Notes under the pieces: model-generated
Seen by the model: the letters and a program-made list of their open reading frames with translations, nothing else
Told to the model about the DNA's origin: nothing
Databases searched by the model: none
Source: Massilia alkalitolerans DSM 17462
GTDB taxonomy: Bacteria; Pseudomonadota; Gammaproteobacteria; Burkholderiales; Burkholderiaceae_D
Length of the DNA stretch: 64,000 bases
Direction: 5' to 3'
Assembly (NCBI RefSeq): GCF_000427785.1
Contig: NZ_ATYR01000002.1
Coordinates: 62,001-126,000, forward strand
Shown: piece by piece, positions 36,632 to 45,414 of the stretch
Position numbering within the stretch: the first letter of the stretch is position 1
Layout: every line of letters begins with the position of its first letter
Position numbers and translations under genes: made by a program

Positions 36632-37417
36632 TCAATCGATGGTCATGGTCCTGGCCTGCGGGTCGACCATGCGCACCATCCGGAGCACGGCATCGGTGCT
36701 GACCGTGTCGATTTGCCCGGCCATGCGGCGCTCATAAGGGTGGTCGTCGAAGGCCACGTTGGCGCGGAACATGCGGGCGCCCAGGCGCACCGCCGCCGGC
36801 ACCTCGACCGTGGGCGGCTGGAAGCCGATCGAACGCAGCCATTTCTGGGCCTCGAGCCGGGTCTCGACCTGGCCGGGCGGGGCGGCGGCGGCGGCCAGGG
36901 TCTCGAGCACCCACTGGTTCGAATTCTGGTACCTGGTCGAGTACACATAGGACAACATGTTGTACTTCGGCTCGTGCAGGCGCACCGGGGTGCGGGTGGC
37001 CGCCAGCTTCGCCAGTCTGGCCCCCAGCTCGGGACCGGGAATCACCAGCTGGGTTTCGTGGCGGTACAGGTCGGTGAGGAAGAAATTCCCCATGCCCTCG
37101 TCGTACAGGCCCGAGACCGCGCTGCCGCAGTCGTTCAGCGCGTGCACCACGGTCCAGCGTCCCTTCGGATGGTCGCGCACCGCGATGCCCATGTGCGAGT
37201 AGCGCAGGCGGTAGCGGCTCAGGTCCTGGCCGGCGCGCGAGACCAGGGCGACCTGGGCGCCGCTGGCCTCCAGGGCCTGGACCGTGCGCTGGGCCAGGTC
37301 CATCGACAGCACGACTTCGTGGGCGGCGAGCGGGCGCTCCTCGCAGGGCTGGCCGGCCCTGGCGGGCACGGCGATGGCCAGGGCCAGCAGGGCGGCGCCG
37401 AACAGGCGGCGGTCCAT
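36632..37417 (-). CDS. DUF2145 exported protein
   Basis: Encodes 261 residues with a signal peptide (MDRRLFGAALLALAIAVPARA). The DUF2145 body contains RLRYSHMGIAVRDHP, VVHALNDCGS and a C-terminal FDDHPYERR. The order of a His, a conserved Asn-Asp-Cys and Asp/His suggests an NlpC/P60-like papain-fold hydrolase (Cys-His), which is inference. It overlaps the upstream small gene by one base (TGATG) and is therefore translationally coupled to it. Confidence 0.85.
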   Translation of the reverse strand: MDRRLFGAALLALAIAVPARAGQPCEERPLAAHEVVLSMDLAQRTVQALEASGAQVALVSRAGQDLSRYRLRYSHMGIAVRDHPKGRWTVVHALNDCGSAVSGLYDEGMGNFFLTDLYRHETQLVIPGPELGARLAKLAATRTPVRLHEPKYNMLSYVYSTRYQNSNQWVLETLAAAAAPPGQVETRLEAQKWLRSIGFQPPTVEVPAAVRLGARMFRANVAFDDHPYERRMAGQIDTVSTDAVLRMVRMVDPQARTMTID

Positions 37418-37821
37418 CAGCCTGCCCTCGAATGGTGCAGCAGGGCCTTGCCCGCTTCGTTCGGGAGGAAGGCAATCGCCTTGCCCGACATCACCAGGAC
37501 GTAGCCGGTCGACGCCGTCACCACTTCCAGCGCGGTGCCGGCGGCCAGCGAGACGCCGGCGGCCGCCCGGCCGGACAGGCGCACCGTGGCGCGGCTGGCG
37601 TCGGCGGCGCCCTCGAGCACGACTTCGATGCCGTCGCCGACCGTCCTGACGCTGGCCACCACGACGCTGCCGGTGGCGGCCAGGGTCAGGATGGAGCCGC
37701 CGACGACGACGCCGGACAGGTTGGCGCTGGCATTCGACAGTTCCGACTGTCCCGCATGCCCGGCTGCATGGGTGGAGGTGCAGGCGAGGCCGAGCAGGGC
37801 GGCGAGTAGGAGGCGTTTCAT
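37417..37821 (-). CDS. Small exported protein linked to DUF2145
   Basis: Encodes 134 residues with a signal peptide (MKRLLLAALLGLACTSTHA). The mature part is low in charge, rich in Ala, Val and Gly, and probably all-beta. No family name known to me; it is coupled to the DUF2145 gene by a TGATG overlap, so the two likely act together in the periplasm. A 188-base region with a long inverted repeat separates it from the divergent ABC exporter. Confidence 0.7.
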   Translation of the reverse strand: MKRLLLAALLGLACTSTHAAGHAGQSELSNASANLSGVVVGGSILTLAATGSVVVASVRTVGDGIEVVLEGAADASRATVRLSGRAAAGVSLAAGTALEVVTASTGYVLVMSGKAIAFLPNEAGKALLHHSRAG

Positions 37822-37911
37822 GTTGATCTCCGTGATGAATGTAGGGGCATCATCCGCAGCCGCCGGGCTCCGTGCAAGGACGCCGTATGAAGTAGCACCG
37901 GCCTGGCTTTT

Positions 37912-37932
37912 CGGTATCGGACTGCGATACCG
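37912..37932. promoter_or_regulatory. CGGTATCG-N5-CGATACCG inverted repeat between divergent genes
   Basis: Perfect 8-base arms and a 5-base spacer, in the control region shared by the DUF2145 operon (minus) and the ABC exporter (plus). A likely operator for one or both units; regulator unknown. Confidence 0.55.
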
Positions 37933-38009
37933 CAGCCTGCCGGCGCGGAATCCGAACGTTGTGCGTCCGTGCCCTGTCCAATTCCCATCGGGGCTCAGGA
38001 GACGCGGCG

Positions 38010-39788
38010 ATGGCGGGGGGTAGCGGGGAGGCGGGGCGGGGCGCCCGTATCGGCGCCGAGCTGTGGCAGGTGCTGGGCCGGCACCGCTGGCGCATCGTGG
38101 CGGCGGTCGTGCTGCTGCTGTTGGCCAAGCTCGCCACCGTCGCGGTGCCGCTGCTGCTCAAGCGGATCATCGATGCCTTCTCGCAAGCGTCGCTGCCGCA
38201 GGTCTTGCCGCTGTACCTGTTGGTGGGCTACGCGCTGCTGCGCTTCACGTCCACCCTGTTCAACGAGTGGCGCGACCTGTTGTTCGTGCGGGTCACGCTC
38301 GAGGCCGTCGCGGCCTATGCGCAGAAGACCTTCTCGCACCTGCACGCACTGGGGCCGCGTTTCCACGCCCAGCGCAAGCTCGGCAGCCTGCTGCCCGACA
38401 TCGATCGCGGCACCAGCGGCATCGCCTTCCTGCTCGGAGTCGGGCTGTTCACGATCGTGCCGACCCTGGTCGAGATCGGGCTGGTGCTGGCGATCATGCT
38501 GAGCCGCTATGCGGCGGGCTTTGCCGGGATCATCCTGGTGACCTTCCTGGTCTACGCCGGCTTCACGCTGGTGTTCACGGCGCGCCGCGTGGTCTACCAG
38601 CGGCGGGTCAACAAGCTCGACTCCACCGCCAAGGGGCGGCTGGCGGACAGCCTGATCAACTACGATACGGTCAAGTACTTCAGCGGCGAGGCGCGCGAGG
38701 CCCGGCGCTTCGCCGCCATCATGGGCGACTGGCAGGAGGCCGGCCGCGCCAACCAGCGCGCCCTGTTCACCCTGCACGTGGGGCAAAGCGCCGTCATCGC
38801 ACTGGGTGTGGCCGCCATCATGGTGCTGGCCGGCCAGGCGGTGATGGCGCGCAGCATGAGCGTGGGCGACCTGGTCCTGATCAACGCCTACGCGCTGCAG
38901 GTCTGCCTGCCGCTGAATGCGCTCGGTTTCGTCTACCGCGAGGCGCGCGACGCCTGGGTGAACGCGGAGCGCCTGTTCGAGCTGCTGCGCGAGCGTCCCG
39001 AAATCCTCGATCCACCCGGGGCGCCGCCCTTGCGGCCGGGCCGGGGCGAGGTCGTGTTCGAGCACGTCAGTTTCCATTACGAGCCGGCGCGTCCGGTGCT
39101 GGTCGACGTCAGCCTGTGCATCGCGCCGGGAACCACGCTGGCCGTGGTCGGGCGCAGCGGCTCTGGCAAGTCGACGCTGGCGCGCCTGCTGCTGCGCTAT
39201 TATGACCCGGCCAATGGCCGCATCCTGGTGGATGGCCAGGATATCCGCCAATGTGAAGCCGCCAGCGTGCGCATGGCGATCGGCGTGGTGCCGCAGGAGA
39301 CGGCGCTGTTCAACGACACGATCGGCAACAACATCGCCTATGGGCGCAGCGGCAGCACGCGCGAGGACGTGGTGGCGGCCTGCCGCGCGGCCCACCTGCA
39401 CGAGGTGATCGACTCGCTGCCGGACAAGTACGACACGCCCGTGGGCGAGCGCGGCGTCAACCTGTCGGGCGGCGAGAAGCAGCGCATCGCGATCGCGCGC
39501 GCGGTGCTCAAGAACCCGCCGATCCTGATTATCGACGAAGCCACCTCGGCGCTCGACGCCGACTCGGAACACGCGATCACGCGCGAACTGGACCGGCTGT
39601 CGCAGGACCGCACCACCCTGGTGATCGCGCACCGCCTGTCGACCATCGTCAATGCGCACACCATCGTGGTGATGGACCGCGGCCGCATCGTCGAGCAGGG
39701 CAGCCATGCCGAACTGCTGCGCCGCAAGGGGACCTACGCCCGCTTGTGGCTGCTGCAGCAGCGCATGGACAAGGATGCCGGGCGTTGA
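38010..39788 (+). CDS. ABC exporter, fused permease-ATPase of the Atm1/HMT1 type
   Basis: Encodes 592 residues: six membrane helices (about 25-310), then a nucleotide-binding domain with Walker A (GRSGSGKST), signature LSGGEKQRIAIARA, Walker B (ILIIDEATSALD) and the switch histidine (IAHRLST). VPQETALFNDTIGNNIAYGR is typical of the Atm1/HMT1 heavy-metal and iron-sulphur-precursor exporters, whose cargo is glutathione-linked. AGGAGA lies 8 bases upstream of ATG 38010; a longer frame from 37959 is less likely. The gene is divergent from the DUF2145 pair across a long palindrome. Confidence 0.9.
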   Translation: MAGGSGEAGRGARIGAELWQVLGRHRWRIVAAVVLLLLAKLATVAVPLLLKRIIDAFSQASLPQVLPLYLLVGYALLRFTSTLFNEWRDLLFVRVTLEAVAAYAQKTFSHLHALGPRFHAQRKLGSLLPDIDRGTSGIAFLLGVGLFTIVPTLVEIGLVLAIMLSRYAAGFAGIILVTFLVYAGFTLVFTARRVVYQRRVNKLDSTAKGRLADSLINYDTVKYFSGEAREARRFAAIMGDWQEAGRANQRALFTLHVGQSAVIALGVAAIMVLAGQAVMARSMSVGDLVLINAYALQVCLPLNALGFVYREARDAWVNAERLFELLRERPEILDPPGAPPLRPGRGEVVFEHVSFHYEPARPVLVDVSLCIAPGTTLAVVGRSGSGKSTLARLLLRYYDPANGRILVDGQDIRQCEAASVRMAIGVVPQETALFNDTIGNNIAYGRSGSTREDVVAACRAAHLHEVIDSLPDKYDTPVGERGVNLSGGEKQRIAIARAVLKNPPILIIDEATSALDADSEHAITRELDRLSQDRTTLVIAHRLSTIVNAHTIVVMDRGRIVEQGSHAELLRRKGTYARLWLLQQRMDKDAGR

Positions 39789-39820
39789 GCGGACGCCGGC
39801 ATGAACCCGCGGCCGCAAGA

Positions 39821-39928
39821 CCGTCGCCCCGGCGAAGGCCGGGGCCCAAGTTCTACGTGTGCTATCGCTAGCCGGTGAAGCAATTCGCTGCTCGACTGAA
39901 TTGGGTCCCGGCCTGCGCCGGGACGACG
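39821..39928. repeat. Inverted pair of CCGGCG...GCCGGG extragenic repeats
   Basis: CCGTCGCCCCGGCGAAGGCC and following (39821-39852) and the oppositely oriented AATTGGGTCCCGGCCTGCGC and following (39899-39927) are the two arms of a BIME-like pair. They are about 85% complementary and each contains its own short hairpin (CCCCGGC-GAAG-GCCGGGG). They fill the gap between the convergent ABC exporter and purU, and could act as a bidirectional terminator. Confidence 0.65.
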
Positions 39929-39964
39929 TGCTACTGCTAACTCTCGAATATGATCGATCGCAGC

Positions 39965-40873
39965 TCAGGGACCCCGGAAGACGATCGTCTTGTTTCCATG
40001 CAGGAATACCCGGCGCTCGATGTGGAACTTGACCGCCGCGGCCAGCGCCATGCATTCGTTGTCGCGCCCCACGCGCACCAGCTGCTCGGGGCGGAAGTTG
40101 TGGTCGACGCGGGTGACCATCTGCTCGATGATCGGGCCTTCGTCCAGGTCCGGCGTCACGTAGTGGGCGGTGGCGCCGATCAGCTTGACGCCGCGGTCGA
40201 AGGCCTGGTGGTAGGGCTTGGCGCCCTTGAAGCCGGGCAGGAAGGAGTGGTGGATGTTGATGCAGCGGCCCGCCAGGCGGCGCGCCAGCTCGTCCGACAG
40301 GATCTGCATGTAGCGCGCCAGGATCACCAGATCGGCGCGGGTCTCCTCGACCACTTCCAGCAACCGGGCTTCCTGCTGGGCCTTGTTGTCCTTGGTCACC
40401 GGCAGGAAGATGAAGCGGATGCCTTCGCGCTCGACCATCGGGCGCAGGTCGAGGTGGTTCGACACCACCGCCGTGATCGACATGTTCAGTTCGCCGTTGC
40501 GGCGGCGGTAAAGCAGGTCGTCGAGGCAGTGGTCGTCCTTCGACACCATGATCACCGTCTTCACAGCGTCCGCCGGGTCGTGGATCTTCCATTGCATGTC
40601 GAGACGGGCGCCGCAGCCTTCGCCGAATTGCTCGCGGATGTTCTCGATGCTCGGGGAGCCGGCCTGGAGCCGGAACACGGCGCGCATGTAGAAGCGCTCG
40701 GTGGAGTCGTCGTCGAACTGTTCCAGTGCGCAGATGTAGCAGTCGCGTTCGGCCAGGAAGGTGGCGACAGCGGCCACGATGCCGATGCCGGCGCGGCAGC
40801 TGGCATTGAGGATGTATTCGGTCGGGGCGTGCGGCGCCCTGGCGCCTTCGTTTGGAGTCGAGTTCGGGGTCAT
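39965..40873 (-). CDS. purU: formyltetrahydrofolate deformylase
   Basis: Encodes 302 residues. An N-terminal ACT domain (LNASCRAGIGIVAAVATFLA) precedes the formyltransferase-fold domain with the Asn-His-Asp catalytic set (INIHHSFLPGFKGAKPYHQA, TPDLDEGPIIEQ). It releases formate from 10-formyltetrahydrofolate, balancing one-carbon units with purine synthesis. Length is slightly above the 280 of E. coli because of a polar N-terminal extension. No folate gene is adjacent. The 232 bases upstream (40874-41105 lies beyond its start side) hold no gene. Confidence 0.95.
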   Translation of the reverse strand: MTPNSTPNEGARAPHAPTEYILNASCRAGIGIVAAVATFLAERDCYICALEQFDDDSTERFYMRAVFRLQAGSPSIENIREQFGEGCGARLDMQWKIHDPADAVKTVIMVSKDDHCLDDLLYRRRNGELNMSITAVVSNHLDLRPMVEREGIRFIFLPVTKDNKAQQEARLLEVVEETRADLVILARYMQILSDELARRLAGRCINIHHSFLPGFKGAKPYHQAFDRGVKLIGATAHYVTPDLDEGPIIEQMVTRVDHNFRPEQLVRVGRDNECMALAAAVKFHIERRVFLHGNKTIVFRGP

Positions 40874-41105
40874 GCGATCGTCCTTGCGTGCGATGAAGCG
40901 GTCGTGAGTTGTGGCGCCTGCGCTGTTGCCGGCGGCGTGAAAGGCAGTGCGATGGGTGGCCGCATGCCGGTAGCGCCGCCGTGCAAGCCTCGTGGACGAT
41001 GCAGACGTTGTTATTCTAACAGCATGGCGGATGCAGCCTGCGCCGTCAAGGAGCGCACGACTGATGCGCGAGGCGCAAACGCGACGAAGCGCAGGCGCCC
41101 TTGGC

Positions 41106-41462
41106 TCAGGATGGCTGGGCAGGCGCCAGCGCCCGCGCCACCGCGTCGACCAGGTCCTGCGGGGGCAAGGGCTTGTTCAGCACATGCACATCCGGCGCGG
41201 CCACGCCGACTTCGGCGCCGAAGGCGGTCACGACGAGGGCCGGCAGGTCGGGATGCAGTTCGCGCAGGCGGGCGATCAGGTCTGCGCCGGTCATGCCGGG
41301 CATGCGGAAATCCGTGACCAGCATGTCGATGCGGCCGGCGCTGCCGATGGCCAGCGCTTCGTACGGATCGACCACCGCCGTCACCCGGTAGCCCGCCCGC
41401 TCCAGGTAGCGCTGGAACACGTAAACGATGGCCTCTTCGTCGTCGACCAGCAGGATGTGCAT
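41106..41462 (-). CDS. Stand-alone CheY-like response regulator
   Basis: Encodes 118 residues, a single receiver domain: acidic pocket VDDEEA, phosphoacceptor Asp51 (LVTDFRMPG), Thr in VVTAF and Lys in VLNKPL. There is no output domain. It begins 4 bases after the stop of the LOV hybrid kinase, so it is almost certainly its partner; similar single receivers act as phosphate sinks or relay proteins beside LOV kinases elsewhere. Confidence 0.92.
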   Translation of the reverse strand: MHILLVDDEEAIVYVFQRYLERAGYRVTAVVDPYEALAIGSAGRIDMLVTDFRMPGMTGADLIARLRELHPDLPALVVTAFGAEVGVAAPDVHVLNKPLPPQDLVDAVARALAPAQPS

Positions 41463-41466
41463 GGTG

Positions 41467-43209
41467 TCAGCCCTCGTGGGTGAAGCCGGCTGCCGGATTC
41501 ACGCGCAGGTCGACCTTCAGGGCCTGGCGGATGCGCTCGGCCAGTTCGTTCAGCCGGTAGGGCTTGGTCAGGATCGGGAAGGATGCGGCCTCGCCCTTGA
41601 CAGCCGGCAACGCGTCGATGTAGCCGGTGGCCAGCAGCACCGGCACCTCGGGTTGGCGCTCGCGCACCAGTTCGGCCAGGCGCAGGCCGTTCATCCCGCC
41701 CGGCATGATGATGTCGGTGAACAGCAGGTCGATGCTGCCGTAGCGCTCGATCATCTCGAGGGCCGCCTCGCCGCTCGGGGCGCCCAGCACCCGGTAGCCG
41801 CCGGCGCGCAGGTGGGTCTCGGCCAGTTCGCGCACCTCTTCGCTGTCGTCCACCACCAGCACGGTGCGCTTGCCAAGGATCGCCTCGGGCGTCCACCTGG
41901 CGCCGTTGGCGGAACGCTCGCCCATGATCTCCATGGCCGACTTGGACGCCTGCGGGAATACCACGCGGATGGTCGTGCCTTGCTGCGGCGCGCTTTCGAT
42001 CTCGAGGCGGCCGTGCGATTGCTGCACGAAACCGTGCACCATCGCCAGTCCCAGGCCGGTGCCCGGGCCCTTGGTGGTGAAGAAGGGTTCGGTGGCGCGC
42101 GCCGCGACTTCCGGCGACATGCCTTCGCCCTGGTCGATCACGCAGATCACCACGTAGCGGCCCGGCGCCAGGTGCAGGCGCTCGAGCTTCTCCGGGTCGT
42201 CCATGGTCGAGGTGGCGACCGTGACCTTGCCGCCCTCCGGCATGGCGTCGCGCGCGTTGATCAGGACGTTCAGCAGCGCCATCTCCATGTGGGTCGGATC
42301 GAGCGTGCACGAGGGCAGGCCTGGCTTCAGGTCGAGGTGCAGGTCGACCTTGTCGCCCAGCGTACGCACCAGCATCTCGCTGAATTCCACCACCAGCGAA
42401 TTCAGGTTCAGGCGCTTCGGTTCGAGGCGCTGCTTGCGCGCGAAGGTCAGGAGCTGCTGGGTGAGCTTGCCGGCCTTTTCGCTGGCCAGGCGGGCGCGGT
42501 CGATGGCCTGGCCGACGGTGATTCGGTCGTCGAGATCGGAGGCCGCGAGCTCCAGGTTGCCGGCGACGACCTGCAGCAGGTTGTTGAAGTCGTGCGCCAG
42601 GCCGGCGGTCAGCTGGCCGATCGCTTCCATCTTCTGGGCCTGCAGGTAGGACTGTTCGGAGACGCGCCGGCGCGTGATGTCCATCTGCGAGGAAAAATAG
42701 TACAGCAGCTTGCCGCCCTCGTCGAACACCGGGCCGATGAACAGGCCGTTCCAGAACGGCCGACCGTCGGCCTTGTAATTGAGGACGTCGACCGCCACCG
42801 CGCGCTGCTCGCGCAGGGCACTGCGGATCTCTTCGATGGTATGCGGGTCGGTCTGCTCCCCCTGCAGGAAGCGGCAGTTGCGGCCGAGGACCTGCTCTTC
42901 CTCGTAACCGGTCAGGTCGAGGAAGGCGCGGTTCACGAATGCGATCGGGTTGTCCGGCTGGTTCGGGTCGGTCACCACCATCGGCATGCGGGTCATCTCG
43001 ATGGCGGCGAAGAAGATATTGCCGCGCTCTTCGAAGCCCGGGCGCGAGATGTGGCTGGCCTGCCAGTGGCGGATGCCGGGGTTGCCGAGCGGATTGAAGG
43101 CGCTACCTTCCATCTGGCCCACGCTGGGCACGCCTTCGCTCTGGCCATGGCTGGACGCGTCGTCGTGCGGAAGGCGATCCCGTTCTTCCTTGCTGCTGCC
43201 AGTTGCCAT
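41467..43209 (-). CDS. LOV-domain hybrid histidine kinase (blue-light receptor)
   Basis: Encodes 580 residues. After a polar N-terminus lies a LOV/PAS domain (about 65-180) with the flavin-adduct motif GRNCRFLQG; Cys112 is the photoactive cysteine. FVNRAFLDLTGY and the last-strand YYFSSQMDITRRR match LOV domains. Next come a histidine-kinase region (phosphoacceptor His206 in LAHDFNNLL), the ATPase domain (NVLINARDAMPEGG, GPGTGLGLAM) and a receiver with Asp499. It should bind FMN and respond to blue light. ATG 43209 has AGGGGG 5 bases upstream; a TTG at 43224 is an alternative. The next gene, 4 bases on, is its lone response regulator. Confidence 0.93.
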   Translation of the reverse strand: MATGSSKEERDRLPHDDASSHGQSEGVPSVGQMEGSAFNPLGNPGIRHWQASHISRPGFEERGNIFFAAIEMTRMPMVVTDPNQPDNPIAFVNRAFLDLTGYEEEQVLGRNCRFLQGEQTDPHTIEEIRSALREQRAVAVDVLNYKADGRPFWNGLFIGPVFDEGGKLLYYFSSQMDITRRRVSEQSYLQAQKMEAIGQLTAGLAHDFNNLLQVVAGNLELAASDLDDRITVGQAIDRARLASEKAGKLTQQLLTFARKQRLEPKRLNLNSLVVEFSEMLVRTLGDKVDLHLDLKPGLPSCTLDPTHMEMALLNVLINARDAMPEGGKVTVATSTMDDPEKLERLHLAPGRYVVICVIDQGEGMSPEVAARATEPFFTTKGPGTGLGLAMVHGFVQQSHGRLEIESAPQQGTTIRVVFPQASKSAMEIMGERSANGARWTPEAILGKRTVLVVDDSEEVRELAETHLRAGGYRVLGAPSGEAALEMIERYGSIDLLFTDIIMPGGMNGLRLAELVRERQPEVPVLLATGYIDALPAVKGEAASFPILTKPYRLNELAERIRQALKVDLRVNPAAGFTHEG

Positions 43210-43261
43210 GCATCCCCCTGTCAAAGAGAAGAACGACGCGCAGGCCGGACTTCTTGTGTGA

Positions 43262-43297
43262 ATTATATAACAGAGGCAATTTTACAAGTCGTAAAAT
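43262..43297 (-). promoter_or_regulatory. LOV-kinase promoter with overlapping inverted repeat
   Basis: ATTTTAC-N5-GTAAAAT (43279-43297) is a perfect 7-base inverted repeat in an AT-rich pocket. On the minus strand it overlaps the -35 region (GACTTG, 43285-43290), placed 17 bases from a perfect TATAAT -10 (43262-43267), about 53 bases upstream of the LOV kinase ATG. Likely an operator for activation or repression. Confidence 0.6.
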
Positions 43298-43314
43298 GAC
43301 GAATTCGCGGGTTC

Positions 43315-44061
43315 TCAATCACGGAACAGGTGGGTGAAAGTCCGGCTCACCGCCAGTTTCTCGCTGCAGCCGCGCAGCAGCACCTGCATGCGTTCTGCGT
43401 CCAGCCGTTCGACCGCCGCGATGGCGCCGACATTGACCAGGGTGGCGCGGTGGATTTGCCAGAAGCGGTCGCGGTCCAGCCCTCCCAGCAGGTCCTTCAG
43501 CGGAATCCGCACCAGCGCTTCGGAACCCGAGAGCACCACCCGCGTGTACTTGCTGTCGGACTGGAAGAACAGCACCTCGTCGACGTCGATCAGGCGGATC
43601 TGCTTGCCGACGGTGGCCTTGATCCACTTCATCTTCTCGGTGCGCGCGCCGGGCAGGGCGGTCTTCAGGTGGCGCAGCAGCTCGCCCAGGTCGGCCGGCG
43701 GCGTGCTGAGTTTCGACCGGATGCGCGCCAACGCGCGCTCCATCCGGTCAAGCTGTACCGGCTTGAGCAGGTAGTCGACCGCGCCGGCGTCGAAGGCCTC
43801 GACGGCGTACTGGTCGTAGGCCGTGACGAACACCACGTGGGCGCTGTCGCCGATGCGCTCGGCCACTTCCAGACCGGACAGGCCGGGCATGCGGATGTCC
43901 AGGAACACGACCTCGGGTTCGTGTTCGAGGTATCCATCCCAGGCGTCGTTGCCGTTCTCGGCTTGCAGCACTACCTCGGCCTCGGGCCAGCAGGTGGCCA
44001 GCATGCCCGCCAGGCGTTCGCGCATCAGCGGTTCGTCTTCGGCGATCAGGACGCGCGTCAT
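43315..44061 (-). CDS. LytTR-family response regulator
   Basis: Encodes 248 residues: a receiver with phosphoacceptor Asp55 (VVFLDIRMPG) and Lys in YLLKPV, and a C-terminal LytTR domain (about 140-245) with LIDVDEVLFFQSDSKYTRVV and FWQIHRATLVNV. The start overlaps the kinase stop by 4 bases (ATGA). AlgR-like direct repeats lie upstream of the kinase, so the operon may be self-regulated. It resembles the regulator at 22.1 kb but the two are not close copies. Confidence 0.92.
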   Translation of the reverse strand: MTRVLIAEDEPLMRERLAGMLATCWPEAEVVLQAENGNDAWDGYLEHEPEVVFLDIRMPGLSGLEVAERIGDSAHVVFVTAYDQYAVEAFDAGAVDYLLKPVQLDRMERALARIRSKLSTPPADLGELLRHLKTALPGARTEKMKWIKATVGKQIRLIDVDEVLFFQSDSKYTRVVLSGSEALVRIPLKDLLGGLDRDRFWQIHRATLVNVGAIAAVERLDAERMQVLLRGCSEKLAVSRTFTHLFRD

Positions 44062-45257
44062 GCCGCCTCCTTCTTCGCCGGCACATGCAGCTCCGCGCTC
44101 AGGCCCGGCTCGGCTTCGCGCAGCACCAGGCGCGCCGCGTCGCCGTAGGCCAGCTGCAGGCGGCGCCGCACGTTGTCGAGACCCGCGCCATTGCCGGGTG
44201 TGTCGCTCATGCCGACGCCGCTGTCGCGCACCCAGATGCGGATGCCGGTATCCTGCGCCGCGGCGCCGACGTGGATCTCGCCTCCGCGCAGCGAGGGCTC
44301 GATGCCGTGCTTGATCGCGTTCTCGACCAGGGTCAGGACGATCATGCTCGGCACCTCGCTCGACGCCAGCGCAGCGGGAAGCGACAGCTCGAAGCGCAGG
44401 CGCGCGCCCATGCGGGCCTGCATCACGCGCAGGTAGGATTCGATGGTGGCGAACTCGCTTCGCAAGCTGACCTGCTCGCAGCGCATGTCGCTGAAGCTGG
44501 CGCGCAGGAAGGCGATCAGGTCGGCCGTGAGCGCGGCGGCGCGCGGGGCGCCGTCGGCGGCAAGCTGCTGCACTGCGCCGAGGGTGTTGAACAGGAAGTG
44601 CGGTTCGATCTGGGCGCGCAGCATGCGCAGCTGCGATTCGCTCAGCTCGCGCGCCAGCCGCTCGCGCTCGGCGTCGCGCTGCAGTTGCTCCATGAGGGCG
44701 GCGTGCTGGCTGCGCCGGTAGGAGCCCAGCATCAGGAGCGGAATGGCGGCAACCAGGCTGAACAGAGCTGCCAGCTGGAGCGTGCGCATCATTCGCGGCA
44801 ACTGCTCGGCAAAGGGGGCGGGATTGCCGAGAGCGACGCCAAGCGCGGCGCCGAGCAGGCCCATGAACAGCCCGAAACCGAAGCGGCGCTTGTTTCCGAA
44901 TACGTTGCCGGAGTTGAACCAGACGCCGAGTCCCGCAAGCAGCAGGCCGAAACCCAGCAGGTTGGCGGCCAACACCGGTTTGTACCAGCTTCCTTTGTCG
45001 AGAATCACCTCGGTGAGGACACCGGCGGCGCTGAAGGCCAGGGCCAGTTTGGCAAGTCCGATCCAGAGGCGCCGCCCGCGGTATATGAGTGAGAACGCGT
45101 GCAACTGGCGGCGGTCCACCGGCGACATTGCCGCGATGTTGTCGGCAATCTTGCGCCGGTAGCCGGGCGCCACCTGCGCAGCCAGCTCCGGCCGCTCCAG
45201 GATGGCCAGGTGTTCACGTTCGAGCTCCTCGTACCAGTCGATGATCTTGCGCCACAT
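44058..45257 (-). CDS. LytS-type sensor histidine kinase with cytoplasmic N-terminal region
   Basis: Encodes 399 residues. The first 65 residues are polar (MWRKIIDWYEELERE...), then about four membrane helices, then the His_kinase block with QIEPHFLFNTLGAVQQLA and the ATPase domain (LVENAIKHGIEP, DSGVGMS, GLDNVRRRLQ). Like its counterpart at 21 kb, it has no classical sensory domain. ATG 45257 has AAGGAG upstream, which decides the start; the frame stays open to 45389 but that part is not protein-like. First gene of the pair with the LytTR regulator. Confidence 0.9.
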   Translation of the reverse strand: MWRKIIDWYEELEREHLAILERPELAAQVAPGYRRKIADNIAAMSPVDRRQLHAFSLIYRGRRLWIGLAKLALAFSAAGVLTEVILDKGSWYKPVLAANLLGFGLLLAGLGVWFNSGNVFGNKRRFGFGLFMGLLGAALGVALGNPAPFAEQLPRMMRTLQLAALFSLVAAIPLLMLGSYRRSQHAALMEQLQRDAERERLARELSESQLRMLRAQIEPHFLFNTLGAVQQLAADGAPRAAALTADLIAFLRASFSDMRCEQVSLRSEFATIESYLRVMQARMGARLRFELSLPAALASSEVPSMIVLTLVENAIKHGIEPSLRGGEIHVGAAAQDTGIRIWVRDSGVGMSDTPGNGAGLDNVRRRLQLAYGDAARLVLREAEPGLSAELHVPAKKEAA

Positions 45258-45276
45258 GTCGTTCTCCTTGCTGTTC

Positions 45277-45366
45277 AATATAAGGCAATGTGGCAAGTCT
45301 AGGAAAGCCGAACCCGGCGTGAAAGTGCGGCGCGACGAACGACGATGGCGGTGCGACGAACGACGA
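45277..45366 (-). promoter_or_regulatory. AlgR/LytTR-type direct repeats and promoter of the second LytS/LytTR operon
   Basis: GCGACGAACGACGA occurs twice (45332-45345 and 45353-45366), exactly 21 bases apart. Read on the minus strand each contains CGTTCGTC, the core of the AlgR (a LytTR protein) binding site. Direct repeats about two helical turns apart are how LytTR dimers bind. Downstream, a -10 TATATT (45277-45282) has only a poor -35 in the right place, as expected for an activated promoter. The repeats lie 75-109 bases before the kinase ATG. Confidence 0.6.
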
Positions 45367-45414
45367 GGAAGCCGGCAGCGTGCTAACATCCCGGGCTTTT
45401 ATCTCGCCAGAATC

